64,000 nucleotides of DNA from Apostichopus japonicus. Taxonomy: Eukaryota > Echinodermata > Holothuroidea > Aspidochirotida > Stichopodidae. Under the pieces are notes generated by a model that did not search any database, had not been told where the DNA came from, and worked only from the letters and a program-made list of their open reading frames with translations. The position numbers and the translations under genes are program-made. Below, piece after piece: positions 43,301 to 55,300 of this stretch (position 1 is the first letter of the stretch; each line of letters starts with the position of its first letter). The stretch lies in NCBI RefSeq assembly GCF_037975245.1, contig NC_092570.1, positions 10,193,501 through 10,257,500 on the forward strand, read 5' to 3'.

Positions 43301-46300
43301 AAAATCACCCCATATTCTGTCCATGTTTCCTCCTTAAATGTATTATAAAATTGACTTGGAATACTTTGGACACGAACCTTACTATATTGCTCTTAACGGT
43401 TTATGACTAGTTAGGAGGAGCTAATTGACGTGAATGTTACATGACTTGGCCATAGTGATACAAAGTACCAACACAATACAAATAGCATCAGTATGCATGT
43501 CTCACTACAGGTAATACTAAATTCAGACTCATACCAACAAATAACTTATTCAAAGTGCAGTGATTATTGGTTAATTTTGTTTTGTTTACTCTTTTTTATT
43601 CTTAGCAGTAAAACTCTAACATGAAGTGTCCCTAAAAAGTAAATGACTTAAAGTGTTAAACACCAATTTCTACTATTCCTACATAATCATATTAACTAAT
43701 TGTAACAAGTAGTTTTGTCTGTCTGTTATACTTATAACATATTACTTTATCTAGCCATGTTTAAACAAAGTTTTGCTTTCTTTAGTGTTTTGTCTCATTT
43801 TACAATCTATTTATTCTTATATTTTCTGATTTTGTTTGCAGCCAAGAAAGGTCCGATCTACAGTATCGACTGGAGTCCTGTTGCGAATGAATTTATCGTT
43901 GTTTATGGATGTATCCTTTGAAGGCAGAATCATATCTGAAGTTATTTTGCTGTTTCACTTTTTTAAATTTTGAAAACAATCCATACAGCCATGTATTCAA
44001 GTCTCCATCGTTAGTGTGACGAGAAAATTCACAAATGCGTAGCATTGGTTCTAGCAGTGTCACTTAGGAATTTAATGATCGAATAGTGATTTATAACAAG
44101 TAATGTGGACAGTAATGGAGAGTGTATAGTTGCCCAAATGAAATATGTGTAAACCTATGATATACAATGTGTACATAGATATATTGTAATCATATTGCTA
44201 AAGAAGTTCAAAGATGAGTAAGAAGATATTGCACAATGGTTTGAATAAACTGGCCAAGCTAATGAAAGTTTATTCTCAAGCCAACATGTTCAGGAGAAAC
44301 CCAAATAGAAATAGCAAGTTCAAATGCAAGCAATAGTCCACTTGAAGTAATACTCATGGTTTTCTGCTTTAAGTGATACTTGTCTATTAGTGATGTGCCG
44401 TTTACACGTTTAAACGTGTAAACGAATGACACATTTTTTAAACGTTTAATAAACCTGATGAACGTTTAAACGAAACTATGATATCAACTGAAAATTAAAT
44501 TATTGGAAAAAATCGCGTATCAATTCCCGTGTTTATTTTGTCTACTACGCGAAATAACAACACAACTTACGATCAGTTGAATCATAAACCGCGAACATAA
44601 TCGTACTATTGTTCCCCCCCCCCCCGATGTATCCGGCGATATGAATGGCTTGTATGCACTACATTTCTGATGTATAAATAACAGATTACTCGGCGCTAAT
44701 AGATTTTCTACCGGCTTAAAAGGCGTGCACACTGCTTGCTCTAAGCTTTTTGTAAAACTTACCGATTAATCGGCGCTAACAGATTTTTTAATACGGGCAT
44801 GAATAGCTTACGCTCTGCAACGCTGTTATCCTTTTGTGAAAACTTCCTGATTCACGGCACAATTGTACTTTATATCGAGCCGACAGCGGCAGTGCAGATA
44901 ATCCAGTCAATGCATGTTCGATCGGAATGATTACAATCCCTGTCCATCACATTGAACTCTCCCACCAGACGATACTGGATCGAATACTCAACTTGGTAAT
45001 AGTTGTTCAAATACATGATCAAAGGAAATGTATCAATTGGAGATCGTAAAAATTGCTTTATAATATGATTGGTCCAATAAATTCAGTAGTGGCTGACAAA
45101 GTGTTCGAAGGTACCAAATTGCACAAGGCTCTAGCCATATTCGCGGGTGGTGTCTTGGCGGTAAAAATATGCTCTTCAAGGAGTGAAGAGAATCTACCGT
45201 CTACACTTCAAGTACAAGTTGAAAAAATATCGCTAGCAAAAGCGGAGATTTGGTCAGCAAAAGTGAAAGTTGTTTACGTTAAAGTTCGAAACATGTGTAC
45301 ATCAACGTCAGCGAACAACCAACAGAAGAAACAGTGAAAGGAAACTTACAAAGAAAATAAAATCTATTAGAGCACAAAGAAAAGTTGTCCAACGGCAACA
45401 TCTGTCATTTCCAGCCATATATGCAACATTTTCATTCCTTTTGTATTCCTTGGCTCAACCCTGACGCCAGGTGTGTCTGTGAATACTGGACTGTGATTGG
45501 TCTAATGTTACTTTTTGCATATTTGTTGTTCAACTAACAGAGCCCTGTTCAAATGTTTTCTCACTGCTAGGACTGTGTTCTGGGCCAGCTGTGTGCGTGG
45601 CTGTACATGTTGTATGGTATTTTGGATTGGGCAATGTACCTTTCAAGTTTTAACCATCATTTTTTGGACACGAACTGTGCGCAATGTGTTTGAAAAGATT
45701 TTCCATATCTTCTACTGTTAAATTGAAGTAAAATAATGAAAACATCACAAAGAGGACAAACACGTTGGATATAACAATTTATTTTGAACTGCATATCGTC
45801 ATTTGAGTGTTTACTTGTCACAACTACTAACGTTGGCCACCAAGGTCAGTTCAATACTACAAGGTCACCAAACTGATTCACGCATATAAGAAACTGCATA
45901 GCCTAATGTTAGGCCTAGCTTTCATTACTCAGATCTGGTATATCGTGTGTGCTGATCGTAGCTGACAATGTCGTCTAGCAGAAAAGCTTTCTCTAGTTGC
46001 AGTTTACTTTCATATTGCAAAAAAGAACAGTAAATAGGAGAAACCAAAGTCAACAAATGATGGATGGAAGCTTTAACTTTGTTTTTTTCCAGTATTTGCA
46101 ATTCACATTTTGGTTTTCTTAAAATAAAAAATAGTACCGAAATTCAGTCGGAAAAGACCGATTTCGGTACTAAAACCATTTCTCGCGATTTTTGCGAACG
46201 TTTAAACGAACGATTAGGTCTTTAAACGAAAACTCACAGCCCTACTGTCTATGTGAAATAATAGTTTCTTCAGTTATTGTTGTCTACTTGTAGTGAGGGT

Positions 46301-49300
46301 TACCTACTTCAAGTAATGATTACTGCATGGACTTAAAAGAATGGTTATTTACTTCAAGAAATGAGTATTCACTTGAAGTAACAGATACATACGTGAAACA
46401 ACGGTTACATACACCATGCCTAGGTTGTCATCTTCAAGTAATGGTATGCTACTCAAAGTAATAATATCTTTTCATTGGACTCTGATCTCTGTTGCTAAAC
46501 GTCTGTAGCTCTCATGAATGTTGTTTGATAAATTATTCTCCTTATCAGATATTTTTTTTTTCTCAGTCATGCCAGCCAAGTCGACCCTCTTTAATCATAA
46601 GTGTGAACCTGTGTTTGATTTTGGAACCAGCCCAAAAAACTCTGGCTACTACAACCCACTTGGAGACAATATCCTTTGATTATTTTTGTTGAAAAAAGTT
46701 CAAGCAACTTGCTGAGGTATATTATTAAACTTAGTACCTGAAGTGAGTAAGTGCACCTTGGTGTGTGTGCTGGTTTACTGCTGGAAGTTGAAAATTCTCA
46801 CAAGGGATAGGATTAATGAGCTGCTTATTCAATAATGAGCTAAACAATAGTCAGTTTGAGAAGCTAGATCATTTTATTGTGCACTGTCCTTCATCACAAA
46901 ACTAAGAGAGTACAGCCGCCTGTGTGACCATAAATGGTGGCGCTATACAATAATGCAACGATCGTTACAAGACCTATGAAAAGTTAACTTCCAGTTCAAT
47001 TGCTATATTAAAGGTCAGCTTTGACTACATTTCTATAAAAACCGCATAAATATAGAACAGCATTACCTCCTTTGTATTCATTTGAATGGAGAAAAGACAT
47101 TTAAAGTGTTCTGTCTGCTTTTTTGGTGAATGAACCATTTTACAAGATAAAAAAATGATTTTGTGTTTGTAAAAATTTTTCAAAGACACTTTAAAGAAAG
47201 CCTCTTTTGAGCCAAATAAAATTGTTTACAGTCAACACCTCATAGAAGTAAGTAATCATAGATAATGAACAGAATTTTTCTTTTATATGGTGTCCATCTG
47301 TAGTCTTGGAGTAAAAAAAACTGCCTTTTCTGTTTAAATTACTTGAAAATATACTTGTCATCTGCTTTCTTTAACGAATATCTCACTTATCTGTTTTGCT
47401 GGCTTTGGAAATCTTCGAGGACAAATGGTAAGTTAAGCATCAATTATTATATTGTGGCAGCTGCAAATGTTGGAGAGCTTGATTTGTGATAGAATTGCAA
47501 TCTTTCAAGTTACTGATCATTCTTATAATATATTCACATTTTGATTTCATGTTGCCCACATTATTTTCTACCCCCCCCCCCAAAAAAAAGGGGTGGGAAA
47601 CTTCATTCTTCTTGAACTCATTTAAATTTTATGTCCAATGAAAGTTCAATTATGAAATTTCAATTTTCCTATGATATGATGTTAAGTCCATAGTCACTTT
47701 CAGGCATTATGTGCTCAGATTTCTTTTTTTTTTGGCTGAGCTTGACTTTTTTTATTGTATTTTCAAGTCTGTGTGTTGGTGCTTTTTTTTAGTGTTTATA
47801 TTTGTATGTGCATGTTTGTGTATGCGTGTTAATGTTTGTAAGATGTACTGTGTGTTTGAGTTTACTTTAAATTTTGTGTCCAGTGAAATTTTCACTTTCT
47901 TTGGATGTAAACTCTGTAGTTACTTACAGGTGGCTTTCAATTAGTATATTGTGCTCAGTTGTTATTTACGGTTTTCTTATAATTTCAAGCTAATTCTATG
48001 TGTTTGTGTTTACATGTATGTTTATTTGGTATATGTCGACTCAAGTGCTTTATGATGTATTTTCTCCCAGGAATTCTGGGATAGGAAACAACTTACAAAG
48101 ATTGGTGCTGCTTCAGCTCCAGATACTACACAGTTTCTCTGGTCTCCTGATGGTCAGCATTTTGCAACAGCCACTTGCTCCCCAAGACTCAGAGAAGGGA
48201 ATGGGTAAGGGACTTTCTAACAATGTATAGGACCCAATGTATCCAGCCTCATCATATCCAAACATTCTTATAATGACCCAATGTATCTAGCCTCATCATA
48301 TCCAAACAAATGACCCAATGTATTCCAACTCATCATATCCAAACATTCTTATAGTTGAAATGACCCAATGTATTCAAACTGATCATATCCAATCAAATGA
48401 CCCAATTTATCCAGCCTCATCATATCCAAACCAATGACCCAATGTATTCCAACCCATCATATCCAAACATTCTTATAGTTCAAATGACCCAATGTATTCA
48501 AACTGATCATATCCAATCAAATGACCCAATTTATCCAGCCTCATCATATCCAAACCAATGACCCAATGTATTCCAACCCATCATATCCAAACATTCTTAT
48601 AGTTGAAATGACCCAATGTATTCAAACTGATCATATCCAATCAAATGACCCAATTTTTCCAACTCATCATATCCAAACATTCTTATAGTGTAAATGACCC
48701 AATGTATCCAGTCTCATCCTATCCAAACAAATGACCCAATTTATCCAGCCTCATCATATCCAAATAAATGACCCAATGTATCCAGCCTCATCATATCCAA
48801 TCATTCTTATAGTTGAAATGACCCAATGTATCTAGCCTCATCATATCCAAACAAATGACCCAATGTATTCAAACTCATCATATCCAAACTTTCTTATAGT
48901 GTAAATGACCCAATGTAGTCAAATTTGTCATCTCCAATAATTATTCAAATGTGGGGGATGTTAGGGATATCAGTCAAGTCAGGGCTCAAAATAATTTTTT
49001 GGTGACGAGGGCTCTTTTCAGCACAAGCAGATTTTTTACGAGGGCTGTTTTACTGATGACGGGGGCTCTTTTTGGTGTTGCGAGGGCTGTTTTTCCTGTA
49101 TAAATTGTAGCTACATAATTGATAAATTTTTACAACATTTTATCAGTAAAATCCATATACAGGGATGAGCCTGGGGTAAAAAAAATCACAGAACTTTGTG
49201 GGTGAAACTATACTAATGCAGAGGGTGTCAGTCAGCACGCAGTGCGACACAGTTATAGGTGGGGACCATGGGCCTGCCTTAGTGCCCGTGGTAGGGTCCA

Positions 49301-52300
49301 TGGGCAACGCCTTGGTTGGGGTATGGGGGTCGAAGCCCCCAGAAGCTCTGAGAAAATTGAGGTTTAAAGACAACATTTTGGTGCCTATCTTATAAAGAAT
49401 TTTAAATTTATTAGAACTCTCAAAGCAAAGTTTCATACTCAAAATGCGCACACTGAAGCCACATGCCTAGCCTGTCGTTTGCACCCTACATGATTATATT
49501 CAATCATGGCGACCCATAATTAAAAAGTTACTGTTCGTAAAATGTACACAATGGTCAGTTTTAATCTGGAATAATATTCAGCAGCTACAGCACTACACTT
49601 CTCCTCAGTTGTATCCTAATCTAATGATACTAAAATATTGAAAATCATGGGAAACTTATGAAAATATCGTTGCAATATTGTTGGGAACGTTATGAAAATC
49701 CCGAGAAAAAATTACGGTATAGGCTCCAGTTTGCGTATGCTACAGTGTGTTAGGATAATAGTTTTGTCCCCCTGCAGGTTGGATATGCATCGGTAATGAA
49801 AAACATAATGACGGATCAAATAATATAGTAACGCTGTTGTTAGAAATTCACGGAAATTGGCAGGTGTTAATTTCGGAGGTAGAAAAGAAATCACGGAAAT
49901 CCGCAATATCACATTAATATACCCCTCCCCCATTGGTTCATAGGCCTATATCTTTTTATCATGTTAGTCATTTGATCAATTCCCCTATATCGAAACAAGT
50001 CTGTTAGCTGTTCATAAATAACCCACACGGCACCATGTCCTACGACGTAAGTCAGCTGCGGTTCCGATTTTCCTATTAAAAAGGAGTCGGAAATTTCCCG
50101 CCATTTTGTAACTAGACAGACTGCATGGTCGTTACTACGACGCAAAACTTTCCCCTCCTGCCTTTTAGGTATATTAGGAAAAACATCGCAGGAGCTTTCA
50201 ATGTTAGCTCACTCTTTCCACAGTACCGTGATACACAACACCTAGCTGGGAGAAAAAAAATACACATACACGGGTGTGCAAAAATGGTCACGCGATGAAC
50301 CGATATTTTTTTAGCTAGCTAGGTGGTTGGCTATTGAGTGTGGGTTTTCATATTGCGTTGTTGACTAGACTATTAATTCGTGTGTGAGCGAACGTACAAA
50401 CCAAGCTGTTATAACGAAAGGATCGGCAGTTAGGTTTTTTTTTCAGTGATTTATTTCACTGTATTGCATTGTGTCATCTTTTTAAACGTGCGGCGCCCGT
50501 TGACTGAAAAGTACATGTGGAGGGCGATTTTAGCGCTATTTACATTTTTTTTTTCGCCCCCGTGATTTCTTTTCTGGGGCGATTTTTCAACTTCATAGGG
50601 CGAATCGCCCTTCGCCCCCGTCTATTTTGAGCCCTGAGTCAAGTACCAGTCACCATTGGTGAATGCCCAAAAAACTATTATCTAATTTATTTGGCTAATT
50701 GTAAATTTGTACTTGATCGGTAAAATATGAAATCAAGCACAGTGATGGTGATATTAACAATCAGTTCTTTCGTTTGGGTGTTTTTCATAAATATCGACTA
50801 GGTGCCACATTTTGTGGTAAACAATAGTCGGATGGACATTGAAAAAAGTTTTGTTTTTGCTTGTAGTCCAAAGCATGACAACTTTGAATTTTGCTATCTG
50901 GAAAATGGAATGTAGGATGTATATTTCACTAGGATGCTGAGATTTTATCCCTTTGTTGTTTCAGGTCAAAAATAATTCATCTATGCCTAGTGACTTCTGT
51001 TGTCTCTTTTTGTTTTCAATAACAGGCTTTCTCAAGTTCACAGCTATCCCCCTTGTTCCAAAAGCATAATTTACAATTCTTACCTTGGAAATAGTAACAG
51101 CAATCAAACTTAGTCTCTATAATTTGTTGTTCCCTTCCTTTCTTTATTCTTTTGTTTTGTATTTCTCTGTTTCGCCTTTGTTGCGTCCTCCATACGTACC
51201 TTTTGTACTTTAGCCATTTTATTTGTTTGTAAGACTATATTTGATCAATTTCAATGTCAAAATTAACAGAACACATTCATTTAGAACCTGTGAAGTCTTC
51301 CATTATTGACACACAATTTGCACTGGATTTTTCTTAAGATTGTGTAACGTGATACCAACAATGTGATGCCAATTACTGTAACATTGTTCAATTGTTAGGT
51401 AAACTCATTGCACAAAACCAAAGTTTCTAAAACTCTGTTTAGTAATTTCCATCCGCAGTGGAAACAAATCTTTTTAAGATATTGGTAACATCTGAGTTCA
51501 GGTTCTTTATGATGTCAAATCAGTGTTATTTTCAATATTGAAAAAGATGAGACGTTTGTAATGAGGTTTAAATTTGTTTGTGACTAGGTTCAAAATATGG
51601 CACTACAACGGCACACTTCTATACGACCATCCGCTGAAAGATAAGCAGGAATTGTGGGATATCCAGTGGCAGACATTCCCAGAGGGAACCTTTACTCCAA
51701 AGGCAATCAAGGCTCCATCATCTGGAACATTTGTTGAGCCCTCAAAACCAGCTGCCTACAGACCTCCTCATGCAAGAGACAGGGAAACCAAGGACCCTGT
51801 AAGTTCACAGTCATATTGTTATCTGTTTCTTTTTGTCTTTTGTGATCACTTCTCATGTTCCTTTTCTTAACCATTTCCTTCTTTTAGTTTCCATCCTAGC
51901 AGCTTCTACTACTGCCCCTCAATTTATGTTCCTTTCCATCACCATCTGCTACTGGTAATCTTCATCCTAGCAGCTTGTCTTACCCTCCTCCTCATCCTGG
52001 CTGATGCTGCTTTAATCTTTATCTTAGCAGCAACCCCTGCTGTAAAGTCTTCTGTGTTCCTTCTCTTCCCCTTATCCGTTCCTTATCTTCTCCTTCTTCT
52101 CCGTTCCGTATCTTCTCCTTCTCCCTCTCCTTCTCCCTTCCTTCTCTTCTCCTTCTCCTGTGTTCCTGCATTTGACCTTCTCCTGTGTTCCTTATCTTCT
52201 CCTTCTCCTCCGTTCCTTATCTTCTCCTTTTCTTCTGTGTTCCTCATCTTCTCCTTCATCTTCTGATTCCTTCTCTTCGACTTCTTCTGTGTACCTTCTC

Positions 52301-55300
52301 TTTGCCTTCTCCTTCTGTGTTCCTTCCCTTCTCCTTTTCCTTTTGTGTTCCTTATCTTCTCCTTCTCCTGTGTTCCTGCATTTGACCTTCTCCTGTGTTC
52401 CTTATCTTCTCCTTCTCCTCCGTTCCTTATCTTCTCCTTTTCTTCTGTGTTCCTCATCTTCTCCTTCATCTTCTGATTCCTTCTCTTCGAGTTCTTCTGT
52501 GTACTTTCTCTTTGCCTTCTCCTTCTGTGTTCCTTCCCTTCTCCTTTTCCTTTTGTGTTCCTTATCTTCTCCTTCTCCTGTGTTCCTGCAATTGACCTTC
52601 TCTTTCTCCGTTCCTTATCTTCTCTTTCTGTGTTCTTTCTCTTCACATTCTTCTTCTGTGTTCCTTCTCCTCTCCTTCATCTTCTGTGTTGCTTCTCTTT
52701 GATTTTCAGATTGAAGTTATGGTTACTTATTATAGGTCGGCATGTGTGAGACCTTTTCATTGGAGATGTGTAGTTGTTTGCATTTGTGTGTACTGGGAGC
52801 CATGGTGTATCAAAAATACACATGAAAAAGCGAATGATATATATGCAGATATAACATATATCTTGTTTGTTGTAAGACTAGCTTTACTCTGTGTGTTTTA
52901 GCTTGATATTTGTTTATTAATCATAAGTCAGGGATATCATCAGAATCCATTTCATGGAGTAGCCTGTCATGGCTTGGTAACAGATTAGTATATACTGCCA
53001 CCATTCCCATGACACTCAACTCCAAATTCCCATTCATGAGTGTGCTGAACAGAAACCTCACAGAGTTGTAACAGTACAATGTTCCTTGCTGAAAACTGCA
53101 CCACTTACTGTTCCATTAAAACAATTCTTCAAAAGAAAATCTACAGAGTACCATGTACCTATTATTTCTAGTTAGTGCCAAGTATAGGAAATATATTAAA
53201 GCCCTGCATTTCAATCAGCTCATTACTCAGTTATCATTACATATTCATTTATACATTCCAGGCTATACTCACAATTTCACTAAGCTTCAGAGTAAGATGT
53301 ACATATAATTTCTAGTTAGTGCCAAGTACAGGAAATATATTAAAGCCCTGCATTTCAATCAGCTCATTACTCAGTTATCATTACATATTATAAATTCCAG
53401 GCTGTACTCACAATTTCACTGAGCTTCAGCAAACCAAAGATTAGACGCTTGGGGGTGTCAGATTATGAAAGATATAACGGAAATATGAATGTGCTTGATT
53501 ATTCTTTGACCAAGTTTCCCTCTTGGTTTCATATCCTCTGTATATTGTTATTACTGTTACATTTTTCCAAAGTTTTGTAGTAGCATACACTACCGTTACA
53601 TGCAAGATCAGGTGTCTGAAAAGTGAAAACAACGACATTTAATTAGGCATATCTTCAATGTGTTGCTTTTGAAAAAATGAAATTTCTTTGAAACACAAAA
53701 ATTGCTTCATTGGAAAAAAATAATCAGTGTACAACCTGCAAATGATTTTATGTACATAGATAATACTTCAATCGAGATCGGTCCATATATGCATATATAA
53801 CATGTGTTGATGGTAGTTACATACATTAACAACCAGTGGTGTGCACAGGATTTTTCAAAGGTGGAGGAGGGGATGGGGGTGGGGGGCCCTGAATGATTTA
53901 GTTAACAAATGTAACCATCCCCCAGCTGAATCAATTCCCCACCACCCCCCCCCCCCTGGCTGACGATGGAAGGTGAGGCCATGGATCTCCCAAACCCTGG
54001 TTTGCGCACCTTACTGCTAACAAACCTAATAATTAGAGCAAGTATTATATATCTTATTCTTCATTTCTTCTGTTTCTACACATTTAAAGTGACATGATAA
54101 ACTATGGATGACACCCTTTCGTTCCTTATTTTTTTCTTTAAATTGTGAATTTGTCTCTTTGTTTCTTTTCCTGTTTATACATAGCATGCAGACTCATACG
54201 AAGCTCCAGGCCATGTGAAGCAGGCCGATGCCCCTGGTTAGTAAACTACTCTAGATGTAATGTCTCCAAACTGTTATGTTTAGCTTTAATTATTGTGTTA
54301 TTTTATGATCCATATATTGTATATCGTCCAGTTTTGGGTTTGAAGTAAAGACACAGCAGAATTCTGTGATTTTCTCACGAAGCCTATTGGACATTTATTT
54401 CCCATTGTTGAAGATTTGTGTTGTAACAGGGAGTTATAAGGAAACAAGATACAATGTTTAGAGTTAGTGTTTCTGCTGTGATGTCCCCATTCTCTAACTC
54501 TACAACTGTTGGTATGCTTCATTGAACCCAAGTAGTCTGCCCTATTCATGTCTGAACCATTTGAGTTTCAAAAGTGTGAAAATCCTGTCTGGTCATTAGT
54601 CATTAGAAAAGGCAGAAGGTAACTTCAAGGGTAATAATTGTTCGAACAAACAGTGCGAATATTGTATGGCAGTATAGAGAACTACCCATGCATCACAGGC
54701 AGATGAATGAGTAGTTTAGTGCTGTGCACCAGTAATGACCAAGCTGTGAAAGACCTGTATATAAGTGCAGTCATATAATGGGAAGTGCCTTTCTTTAAAG
54801 GACTTTCACACTTGGGCATGGAAACACAGGTTACTGAAAGGCCATCCTAATCCATTGGTGCATAGTATCAGATTGTATTGCCTAATCAAGGGCTGTTCAG
54901 TCTCAACCCTCACAACTCCCTGGCTTAGAAGTTGACTATTCCCTTACAGTTGTGGCTTGAGACATAGATAGATAATGATCTTAAAAAGCAAACTTTTACA
55001 CACAGGACACATGCAAATCAACTACATACAAGCCATTGTTTTAACTTTATCAGCAAATTTTGCCAAAAGTCCAAACATTTAATCCTATAAAATGCTTCTC
55101 TTAGGGATTTAATCTAATTCTAATGACACTTGTTAAGAGTGGTCTGTTGTTGACAGGGTACAAAACTGACATCAAAGGTCATAGGGGTCAGAGATCAAGG
55201 TCATAGGGTCATCAGAGATCAAAGCTCATATAGCAATGTTTGATCATTGCGCATACTGTAATCGCAAATTCGTAACTTAATAATCTTTGATGATTGCCAA

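Larger units (their letters stand above)
48205..51587. other. eIF2A intron 13
   Basis: A minisatellite (48221-48925) begins ~20 nt after the donor, then a hAT-type element (48980-50636), then AT-rich sequence with no further feature. Confidence 0.7.
51799..54184. other. eIF2A intron 14
   Basis: CT-rich repeat 52040-52710, a tandem duplication 53150-53430, a small hAT-like MITE 53836-54016. The long frames in the CT-rich block are low-complexity artefacts. Confidence 0.7.

Noticed and set aside
45053-45337. 94-residue frame in the hAT element as transposase or captured gene
   Set aside because: No BED finger, no hAT dimerisation motif and no recognised host domain.
46549-46566. Alternative acceptor at 46548 adding six codons to eIF2A exon 11
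   Set aside because: It would insert a Phe-rich stretch into the conserved YGFMPAK sequence, and the T-rich tract favours the AG at 46566.
46997-47200. Small MITE in the AT-AC intron bounded by TTAAAG words
   Set aside because: The two ends agree at only a few bases and no target duplication is convincing.
48221-48925. Regularly spaced ~37-bp repeats resembling a CRISPR array
   Set aside because: The units are contiguous and degenerate with no unique spacers, lie in a eukaryotic intron and lack any cas gene.
49143-49451. 102-residue frame in the hAT element of intron 13
   Set aside because: No transposase motif; lies across repeat-like G-rich sequence.
52083-52646. 187-residue Lys/Glu/Arg-rich frame on the minus strand
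   Set aside because: It is the complement of the CT-rich simple repeat; low complexity only.
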